Shown here piece by piece: positions 7,370 through 12,263 of a DNA stretch of 12,263 bases. The notes beneath the pieces are model-generated. The model was given only the letters and a program-made list of their open reading frames with translations. It ran no database searches and had not been told where the DNA came from. The stretch comes from UBA4729 sp038231175 (GTDB taxonomy: Bacteria; Patescibacteriota; Saccharimonadia; Saccharimonadales; UBA4665). The first letter of the stretch is position 1. The number at the start of each line of letters is the position of its first letter. The DNA lies in assembly GCA_038231175.1 (NCBI GenBank), contig JBBRLU010000025.1:1-12263 (forward strand). Reading direction: 5' to 3'. Position numbers and translations under genes: made by a program.

Positions 7370-7406
7370 AAGCATTATGTTTTTAAGCATAACTATTTTA
7401 TGCTTA
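7370..7406. promoter_or_regulatory. AAGCAT repeats before the CorA gene
   Basis: TAAGCAT (7384-7390) and ATGCTTA (7400-7406) form a perfect 7-bp inverted repeat with a 9-nt gap. A third AAGCAT at 7370-7375 is a direct copy 15 bp upstream. The right arm covers a likely -10 box (TATGCT, 7399-7404) that is 9 nt from the CorA ATG. A bound protein here could block CorA transcription. It might alternatively be a simple stem-loop. Confidence 0.4.
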
Positions 7407-7413
7407 GTACAAG

Positions 7414-8370
7414 ATGTCTGACCAGCCAAAATCCGTAGTCCAAAAAGTAGCCTATAACGGCATCACCTGGCTATCGGTGCAACAGCCGACGGCCGAAGTC
7501 TTTAAAGATTTAGAAACAACCTACCAATTGCACCCGGTCCACCTTAAAGAAAGCTTGCAGACGATCCAACTCACCGAAGTTGAGCGCGAAGACAACTACA
7601 TCTTCTTACTGCTGCACCTGTCGACCTATGACGTTACTTCCCAGCACATCCAGACCAGTCAGGTCGGCGTGTTCTTAGGTAAGGATTTCGTTATTACGGT
7701 CCATGATGACCGGCCGTCGGCCCTGACGGAGCTATTTGAAGCATTCGTCAAAGATCCGGCCCAAGCCGAGACCTATTGCAAGAATTCGGCCGGCTACCTA
7801 TTGTATGGGCTTATCAAAAAGCTGCTGGAAGATATGTCGTTAACCATAGAATCGCTGCTAAACGAACTGGACGCCGTAGAAATAGTAGTCTTTGACGATA
7901 ATAAATCAGACGCTTACCAGATCGGTAAGTTACGCCAGAAAATCATCCGTCTCAAGCGCGTCGCCGACCCGCTGCAATCGGTGCTCGATGACCTGGCCCA
8001 CCAGATCAACGATTTCAGCGGCCAGCATCTAGCTAAATACTATTTTAACAACGCCAAACTAGCCAAGAAGCTGATGGCCGTGATCGGCGAAGCCCAAGAA
8101 ACGATCGAGATCTTTAAAGACGCTGACTTTACTACCAGCACCGAGCAGACCAACCGCATCTTGGCGATTCTGACACTGGTCTTCACCTTTACTATCCCGA
8201 TTACCGTCCTTGGCACGTTGTACGGTATGAACGTGCCGCTGCCCGGTGGCTTGTCGTCGGGTGTCTGGACCTTTCTCGGGCCCTTCACGACGCTGGGGAT
8301 CATAGTGACCGTCTCGGTTCTAAGCGCCCTGGCGATGTATGCCTATTTCCACAAAAAACGTTGGTTCTAA
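7414..8370 (+). CDS. CorA-type Mg2+ channel
   Basis: This 318-aa protein has a large cytoplasmic N-terminal domain (about 1-245, ending in a long helix rich in Leu and Lys), two membrane helices (about 248-268 and 287-310) and the signature YGMNVPLPG with Gly271-Met272-Asn273 at the pore mouth. The C-terminus is short and basic (HKKRWF), as in CorA. Such proteins form pentameric channels for Mg2+, and some relatives carry Co2+, Ni2+ or Zn2+. Length and motif order are normal. The ATG at 7414 is preceded by a -10-like TATGCT and no SD. The next gene starts 18 nt later. Confidence 0.93.
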   Translation: MSDQPKSVVQKVAYNGITWLSVQQPTAEVFKDLETTYQLHPVHLKESLQTIQLTEVEREDNYIFLLLHLSTYDVTSQHIQTSQVGVFLGKDFVITVHDDRPSALTELFEAFVKDPAQAETYCKNSAGYLLYGLIKKLLEDMSLTIESLLNELDAVEIVVFDDNKSDAYQIGKLRQKIIRLKRVADPLQSVLDDLAHQINDFSGQHLAKYYFNNAKLAKKLMAVIGEAQETIEIFKDADFTTSTEQTNRILAILTLVFTFTIPITVLGTLYGMNVPLPGGLSSGVWTFLGPFTTLGIIVTVSVLSALAMYAYFHKKRWF

Positions 8371-8372
8371 AC

Positions 8373-8381
8373 TGCTATAAT
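8373..8381 (+). promoter_or_regulatory. Extended -10 box before the small membrane protein
   Basis: TGC-TATAAT is a full-consensus extended -10, ending 7 nt before the ATG at 8389, so transcripts would start at or next to the ATG. It directly follows the CorA stop, giving the small gene its own promoter even though it is only 18 nt behind CorA. Confidence 0.55.
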
Positions 8382-8388
8382 TAGCTCA

Positions 8389-8727
8389 ATGGCATCAACG
8401 CTCCCTATCACCAATGCCGGTACCGGCACCCAGAATAGCACCCAGGATCCGCAGACGGCCGGCACTTCGACCGGCGCCGGCACGAGCTCGTCCTCGGTCC
8501 AGCCCGGCTCCGTCAGTAGTCTCGATACGGCCACTGGCGGTGTGCCGCTTGGCGGCTCAAAATTATCAACGATACCGCTGAGTCAGACCTCGACGACGGT
8601 CGTCAAGACCGACACCGGCCCGCCGCCTACAGCCTTTGCTGCCCCCGGTTTATCGATTCTCTTTTTCGTCTTAGCCGCCGCCTTGCTGGTTGCCATCTTT
8701 GTACCCGCAAAAAACACAACGAATTAG
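8389..8727 (+). CDS. Small Ser/Thr/Gly-rich membrane protein
   Basis: I do not recognise this 112-aa protein. Residues 1-80 are low-complexity Ser, Thr, Gly and Pro with no predicted secondary structure and almost no charge. A single membrane helix follows (about 88-106, LSILFFVLAAALLVAIFVP), then a short tail KNTTN. There is no N-terminal signal, so it is either tail-anchored with a cytoplasmic linker or inserted with its N-terminus outside. A surface stalk is plausible given the composition. It sits behind the CorA gene but has its own -10 box. The reading frame is supported by the promoter, the membrane helix and the lack of any competing ORF. Confidence 0.65.
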   Translation: MASTLPITNAGTGTQNSTQDPQTAGTSTGAGTSSSSVQPGSVSSLDTATGGVPLGGSKLSTIPLSQTSTTVVKTDTGPPPTAFAAPGLSILFFVLAAALLVAIFVPAKNTTN

Positions 8728-8829
8728 CCTGTTCCTTCTTGTAGCCGTGCCAGCAGGGAAGTATGATTAAACCAAGTTCACAGAAGACAAATAACCAACA
8801 GAGCGCATAGCCGTAAACACAACCTACAC

Positions 8830-8857
8830 TTGACATTCATACAAATAAATGTATAAT
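8830..8857 (+). promoter_or_regulatory. Consensus sigma70-type promoter
   Basis: TTGACA (8830-8835) and TATAAT (8852-8857) both match the consensus exactly, with a 16-bp spacer; transcription should start near 8864. The spacer contains the dyad ATACA-AATAAA-TGTAT (8839-8854), which could be an operator. The 100 bp upstream, back to the previous gene, hold nothing else I can identify. This is the strongest promoter in the window. Confidence 0.85.
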
Positions 8858-8917
8858 AAATAGTGTTAGTGATCACAAACAAATACATTAAAACAAAATA
8901 ACCAAAAGGAATTATTA

Positions 8918-9007
8918 ATGAAGACAACCAACGGCCTAGCCTTTGAATTAGCCACCACTTCTAATCAAGGCTTACTCCGTATCGACCGCTGGCTCAAGAA
9001 GCTGTAG
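8918..9007 (+). CDS. 29-aa small protein or leader peptide
   Basis: This is an ORF of 29 codons, from ATG 8918 to TAG 9005-9007. It has an SD, AAAAGGA (8904-8910), 7 nt upstream, a consensus promoter about 60 bp further up and a strong terminator 21 nt after the stop. The peptide begins MKTTNGLAFE and ends RIDRWLKKL; its second half is amphipathic and basic, and it has no membrane helix and no Cys. It is not a recognised family. The predicted transcript (about 8864-9055) is roughly 190 nt and carries only this ORF, so it is a stand-alone unit rather than an attenuator leading into the next gene. Alternatives are a regulatory RNA with an incidental ORF, or a small toxin-like or ribosome-associated peptide. 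No antisense partner was found. Confidence 0.6.
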   Translation: MKTTNGLAFELATTSNQGLLRIDRWLKKL

Positions 9008-9028
9008 TCGTCAGGATACGTTTGAAAG

Positions 9029-9055
9029 CCCGGAACTTTGGTTCCGGGTTTTTTT
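9029..9055 (+). terminator. Strong intrinsic terminator
   Basis: CCCGGAAC (9029-9036) and GTTCCGGG (9041-9048) pair perfectly around TTTG, followed by seven T residues (9049-9055). It closes the small transcription unit and separates it from the ferric-reductase-like gene. It also shows that a TTG at 9038 cannot be that gene's start. Confidence 0.95.
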
Positions 9056-9073
9056 ATGTACCTCTGTTGCAAC

Positions 9074-9102
9074 TCGACAAAACTACTAAAAAGGTTTAGT
9101 AT
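9074..9102 (+). promoter_or_regulatory. Promoter of the ferric-reductase-like gene
   Basis: TCGACA (9074-9079) and TAGTAT (9097-9102), each one base off consensus, are 17 bp apart. Transcription would start at about 9109, leaving a leader of only about 7 nt before the ATG at 9116. AAAAAGG (9088-9094) is too far from the ATG to be its SD and lies upstream of the predicted start site. Confidence 0.6.
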
Positions 9103-9115
9103 CTTAAGTATATTT

Positions 9116-9880
9116 ATGCGTAGTCTTATTAAGCAGATCGCCAAGTGGCCGCAGGGTATCCGATTCTATATTGCTATCGCGACGCTGCTCGTAACCGCCG
9201 AAGCTTACTGGTGGACTAACAGTGTCTACGGCAATTCTAGTACGGCCGTCATCCGGCTGCAGGAAATATATGCTTGGACATCACTAGGCATGATTTTGCT
9301 AGCTTTAGCCATCGGCCCGTTGTGTAGCTTAGTCCCGCGTCTGCCCGCTAAAGCAATTATTCGTGATGCCCGCCGCCTAATAGGTGTTAGTGCCGCTTGG
9401 TTTGCCGGTTGGCACGTCGGCCTGAGTTACGCCAACCAGTTTCATGCTGCCAACCCGTTACATCTGCCAGCTGTCTATCAGCGGGCATTCGGGCTAGGCC
9501 TGGTGGCCCTGGTGATCTTGATCGCCCTGACGGTTACTTCATTCGACGCCGCCTTTCGCCATCTCGGCCGCTGGTGGTTCCGATTACACCGACTGATCTA
9601 TGCCGCGCTGCTACTAGTTCTGCTCCATGCCTTTATGATCGGTGTCCACGCCACCAGCTGGCCGTTTCTCATTACGCTCACACTGGTGGTAGCGGCGCTG
9701 TTTGGCGCACAGCTGTATCTAGGCTTCGGCCCAGGCCGGGAACCGACGATCTTACGGAGCATCGTTCTGTGCTACGGTTTGCTACTGACGATCGGTATCT
9801 TTACCTACGGCTATACCCAGCATTTAGATCTCAGCCAGATCGAGGCCAATAACAGAGGCGGTCAATATGGCACTCGTTAA
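9116..9880 (+). CDS. Ferric-reductase-like transmembrane (haem) protein
   Basis: This 254-aa protein has about six membrane helices. The pattern RRLIGVSAAWFAGWH (86-100), then a helix and the block FRLHRLIYAALLLVLLHAF (His148 and His161), matches the ferric reductase-like transmembrane domain found in MsrQ, YedZ and NADPH-oxidase relatives, where such histidines hold b-type haem. His100 with His148 or His161 are the likely ligands. There is no FAD/NAD domain, so electrons must come from a partner or from quinol. Electron transfer across the membrane to an exported acceptor is the expected role. I chose ATG 9116 because the open frame upstream runs back through the terminator. The last 14 nt overlap the next gene, whose exported product may be the partner; this is inferred. 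Confidence 0.78.
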   Translation: MRSLIKQIAKWPQGIRFYIAIATLLVTAEAYWWTNSVYGNSSTAVIRLQEIYAWTSLGMILLALAIGPLCSLVPRLPAKAIIRDARRLIGVSAAWFAGWHVGLSYANQFHAANPLHLPAVYQRAFGLGLVALVILIALTVTSFDAAFRHLGRWWFRLHRLIYAALLLVLLHAFMIGVHATSWPFLITLTLVVAALFGAQLYLGFGPGREPTILRSIVLCYGLLLTIGIFTYGYTQHLDLSQIEANNRGGQYGTR

Positions 9881-10433
9881 ACGATTCGGGGCAGCATTAC
9901 TGCTAGCCGTACTGGTGGCCGTCAGCACATTTACCATACCGGTTTCGGCTCACGTTCTGGAATCTGATAATGGGGTCTCGGCCATCCTACATATCAAGCC
10001 CGATGACCACCCGATTGCCGGTAAGCCGGTGCCCGTTAATTTTCTCTTTAGCAATGATGTCGGCGGCTTCAGTCTGAACCGTTACGACGTCCAGCTGAAC
10101 TTGATCCAAGACGGCGCCGTAAAGTTCAAAACAGCCGTAAAGCCACTCTTTTTCGGTTCGGCTACCGAAGGCGAGACTATGGCGACCTTCCCGACGGCCG
10201 GCGTCTATACGGTGCGCGCCACCGCTAAGCCGACCGAACCCAACGTGCCAGCTTTTACACTCGACTACGACGTCCGGGTCGCCGATATCGCCGCTAACGC
10301 TACCAAAGGTGATGGTGGCACGACAGCATTATTGTCGGGCCTTAGTCTGATCTTACTCGGCATGGCCGCCGTCAAGTTTATTCAGCGGGGTGGCAAATAT
10401 CAGCACCGCACCAAAGCTGTTCCCAAAGCGTAG
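9867..10433 (+). CDS. Exported protein with predicted N-terminal His, CopC/YtkA-like
   Basis: This 188-aa protein has a signal peptide (1-28, cleavage VSA|HVLES) that would leave His29 as the first mature residue. An Ig-like beta domain (30-140) follows, including VPVNFLFSNDVG, RYDVQLNLIQDG and GVYTVRATAKP, which recalls YtkA and CopC-type folds. One membrane helix (152-171) and a basic tail then keep it on the outer face. An amino-terminal His after AHA-like cleavage is how CopC and LPMO proteins hold copper; His42 and His48 are further candidates. The copper idea is inference, since I see no full CopC signature. The gene overlaps the ferric-reductase-like gene by 14 nt, indicating co-expression. 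It ends 12 nt from the convergent gene. Confidence 0.6.
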   Translation: MALVKRFGAALLLAVLVAVSTFTIPVSAHVLESDNGVSAILHIKPDDHPIAGKPVPVNFLFSNDVGGFSLNRYDVQLNLIQDGAVKFKTAVKPLFFGSATEGETMATFPTAGVYTVRATAKPTEPNVPAFTLDYDVRVADIAANATKGDGGTTALLSGLSLILLGMAAVKFIQRGGKYQHRTKAVPKA

Positions 10434-10445
10434 CCGCCGGCAACC

Positions 10446-11081
10446 TTAAAATAAGTGGTGTAAACGTTGGCTGAAACTGACAGCTTCGCTGCCGGCGCAG
10501 GAAGCCGGGTCTTTGCTAGCGTCGCGCGCGGCGGCAGTAGCCGGTACGGCCGAAGCTTCTTTAGCTAGTGTCGTGTCGTCGAGGTTACCATAACTTATCA
10601 GGAGCCGGTCCTTATCTTTAATCACCCGATTAGCAATCGAGGTCAGGCCGGTGTAGTCCTGGTCGTTGAAGAAGATATGAAATTTATCAGTATCATTTTC
10701 GCGGTACATGGTGCCAGCATCGGTCTGGACAAAGTCGCTACCGACCGACCAGCCGATGTTGTCAAAGAACTGACCCCACGTCACGGCGTGATCGTGGACA
10801 TGGACGACGGCGTTGTCATCGTTATGTAAATGGGCGCGGGCTTCCGGTGTAGTGATGCCTTGACCAAGGCTACAAATAGCTACTTCCTGGTAGTAGCGCG
10901 GGCTTTTGAACTCTTCACGCGCACCGTTGATATAGACGGCGAAGTTAGCGTGGTAGTGCGCCCGCTCCGGGGCGTAGGTCGCTAAGCGAATTCCTAAGAT
11001 TACGATTGCGCCTAGGATCAGGCCGCTAACTAAAGCAGTGACAGGGTTCTTGCAGTAAGTGAAGGGGTTTTTGAGGGCCAT
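10446..11081 (-). CDS. Single-pass membrane protein with histidine clusters
   Basis: This 211-aa protein has one membrane helix (14-34) and an outer domain holding conserved-looking His motifs: HYHANFAVYING (42-53), ARAHLHNDD (81-89) and VVHVHDHAVTWGQFF (92-106), plus His135. Cys70 and Cys194 might form a disulphide. I recall similar HxHA...ING and HxHD...GQFF proteins in Saccharibacteria and other CPR and archaeal genomes, all of unknown function; this is memory, not a search. Seven His in 57 residues points to a metal site, and no catalytic class is evident. The ATG at 11081 follows an extended -10 by 8 nt with no SD. The C-terminal 40 residues are Ala-, Ser- and Asp-rich and end in HHLF. 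Confidence 0.7.
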   Translation of the reverse strand: MALKNPFTYCKNPVTALVSGLILGAIVILGIRLATYAPERAHYHANFAVYINGAREEFKSPRYYQEVAICSLGQGITTPEARAHLHNDDNAVVHVHDHAVTWGQFFDNIGWSVGSDFVQTDAGTMYRENDTDKFHIFFNDQDYTGLTSIANRVIKDKDRLLISYGNLDDTTLAKEASAVPATAAARDASKDPASCAGSEAVSFSQRLHHLF

Positions 11082-11089
11082 CTGTATCT

Positions 11090-11098
11090 AGTTTACCA
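11090..11098 (-). promoter_or_regulatory. Extended -10 box of the His-cluster gene
   Basis: On the minus strand TGG-TAAACT ends 8 nt before the ATG at 11081, so the leader would be 0-3 nt. It lies just beyond the stop of the sedolisin gene, giving this gene its own start of transcription in the 23-bp gap. Confidence 0.45.
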
Positions 11099-11104
11099 TG
11101 CGCT

Positions 11105-12253
11105 TTACCAGCCACTGGGAACCCCCATGCCAGTAGGACCATCGTAGCCGTTGACACTGCGGCACAAATAAGACCGGCAGCCACCGTTGGCACCGTCAGT
11201 GATGTCGCGTAGCACGCTGGTTTGGGCGTATAGCCGGCCCGGTGACGTCCCAGCCCGGCCACTATTTGCTAGCAAACCACTGACCAAGGGTGCTGCCAGA
11301 CTGGTTCCGCCAAGCGTTAACCAGCCACGTCCGCTGCTGCCGTAACTAGCATAGATGGCAGCGCCGGTCAGCGGATCGGCATCGGCCGCCAGATCGGCGA
11401 TAGTGCGGCGCTTACAGCCGCTGTCGTTTTGCCAAAGTGGCTTTGGTTCGTACTGACTGCAGCCGCTGCCAGTGCCGGCCCATGCGCTTTCGCTCGCGAC
11501 GCGGCCGCGGTTGAACTGCAGACTAGTGCCACCGACCGCCAAAACTGCCGGTGAGGCGGCGGGGTAGCTGGTACCGTAACCGTTGTCGCCGGAACTGACG
11601 ACCATCGTGACGCCAGGCCGGGAGTAATGCGCATCAAAATCTGTTTCGACGGCAAATTCCGGCCCACCGTAGGAGTTAGAGACGATAGTGGCGCCACTGG
11701 CCACAGCGGCATCGACGGCCATAGTTAAACTTGTAATAGCTGGTGAGCTGGCCTCGAGGATACTGATGTGACAGCCGGGGCATAGACCGTAGATCGTTTC
11801 GGTGTCCAGACTGGTTTCGACCGACCAGCTGCTGTTCGGTGTCGGTACATTAGGCGTGCCGTGCTGGCTCAATTGTTCAATACAGGCTCCTTGCTGAGGG
11901 CTGGTGCATAGACGAGGTAGTGCCAGGCCGAAGGCCCGCGCATAAACGGCTACATCGTTCAGTAAGGCTGGATCGTCATAGGCGGTCACGATTGCGACGT
12001 GGGTCGTGCCTCGGCCCGTACCGCCGTAAGCTGCCCGCCAATCAGCCGGCCCGTAGCCGCGCGGACTACCTGTGGTGTAGGGTTCCATGCCGCCAGTGCC
12101 AGTCAGGACCGACACCATGCAGCGTGCCTGGCCGGCCCGGACGTGACCACAGATCTTACGACTACGACTGGCCGCAAGGCTATGGCCGCTAAAGCCAGCG
12201 TTTAGCAGCAGGCTGCAACCAATAACTAAACCAACGATAATGTGTGAACGCAT
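11105..12253 (-). CDS. Secreted sedolisin-type (S53) serine peptidase
   Basis: This 382-aa protein has a signal peptide (about 1-28, cleavage near SLAA|SRS). The sedolisin catalytic set is visible: Glu146 and Asp150 four residues apart in VETSLD, the oxyanion Asp223 in VSSGDNG and the nucleophile Ser318 in GGTSLAAP. The segment GYDGPTGMGVP near the end matches the family's C-terminal region. Sedolisins are usually acid-active subtilisin-fold endopeptidases. The usual N-terminal prodomain of well over 100 residues is absent; only about 35-40 residues lie between the signal and the core. Ten Cys in the mature part suggest disulphides and an extracellular life. GGAGGT (12258-12263) sits 4 nt before the ATG at 12253, so the gene is complete in the window. 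The substrate is unknown. Confidence 0.9.
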   Translation of the reverse strand: MRSHIIVGLVIGCSLLLNAGFSGHSLAASRSRKICGHVRAGQARCMVSVLTGTGGMEPYTTGSPRGYGPADWRAAYGGTGRGTTHVAIVTAYDDPALLNDVAVYARAFGLALPRLCTSPQQGACIEQLSQHGTPNVPTPNSSWSVETSLDTETIYGLCPGCHISILEASSPAITSLTMAVDAAVASGATIVSNSYGGPEFAVETDFDAHYSRPGVTMVVSSGDNGYGTSYPAASPAVLAVGGTSLQFNRGRVASESAWAGTGSGCSQYEPKPLWQNDSGCKRRTIADLAADADPLTGAAIYASYGSSGRGWLTLGGTSLAAPLVSGLLANSGRAGTSPGRLYAQTSVLRDITDGANGGCRSYLCRSVNGYDGPTGMGVPSGW

Positions 12254-12263
12254 GGTGACCTCC

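Noticed and set aside
7321..7413. Mg2+ riboswitch (M-box or similar) before the CorA gene
   Set aside because: Only 93 bp separates the divergent starts and the promoter lies right at the ATG, leaving no room for a leader RNA.
8627..8836. Minus-strand 69-aa ORF, Cys-rich and hydrophobic at its N-terminus
   Set aside because: It overlaps the end of the small membrane protein gene and the strong plus-strand promoter, has no SD, and its C-terminal half is just the antisense of that gene (Arg-rich).
9038..9115. N-terminal extension of the ferric-reductase-like gene from TTG at 9038
   Set aside because: The TTG lies inside the loop of the intrinsic terminator and the segment contains the next promoter; ATG 9116 fits the family start better.

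Overview
The window is a gene-dense stretch of a bacterial chromosome holding about 14 intact protein genes and one broken one. Genes are moderately GC-rich and intergenic DNA is AT-rich. None of the 15 coding stops is TGA, all being TAA or TAG. Many starts lack a Shine-Dalgarno (SD) site and sit directly behind a -10 box. One gene encodes a His-cluster membrane protein that I recall from Candidatus Saccharibacteria (TM7, CPR). My best guess is therefore a Saccharibacteria-like, probably environmental, CPR bacterium. This rests on remembered protein families and not on any marker gene, so the lineage is inferred. The window has no rRNA, tRNA, transposase or CRISPR array that I can see.

Layout. 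Positions 1-260 are AT-rich and non-coding, with a nested palindrome and two hairpin-forming 24-bp repeats, followed by a 5'-truncated SGNH hydrolase (261-584). A histidine phosphatase (632-1219) converges, with overlapping stops, on a minus-strand block of a DUF4331 surface protein, a TPR protein and a HupE/UreJ-type membrane protein (5027 down to 1216). An intrinsic terminator lies between the DUF4331 and TPR genes. Divergent from this block is an alpha/beta hydrolase of the non-haem haloperoxidase/esterase type (5160-6008). It converges on a minus-strand pair, a LURP-one/scramblase-like protein (6010-6630) and a DedA membrane protein (6706-7320). A CorA-type Mg2+ channel (7414-8370) diverges from dedA across a short region with AAGCAT repeats, and a small Ser/Thr-rich membrane protein follows it.

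At 8830-9055 lies a compact unit: a consensus promoter, a leader, a strong SD, a 29-codon ORF and a strong intrinsic terminator. It is followed by its own promoter and two overlapping genes, a ferric-reductase-like haem membrane protein (9116-9880) and an exported protein whose predicted mature N-terminus is histidine (9867-10433). On the opposite strand are the His-cluster membrane protein (10446-11081) and a secreted sedolisin (S53) peptidase (11105-12253).

How they fit together. Most products are membrane-bound or exported, so this is largely an envelope region. Several have possible metal links: HupE/UreJ, CorA, a haem-binding FRD-like protein, two proteins predicted to start with His after signal cleavage, and a His-cluster protein. 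The recurring metal-like theme is my inference. The undescribed elements most worth following up are the 29-codon transcription unit, the DUF4331-TPR-HupE locus and the FRD/His1/His-cluster group.
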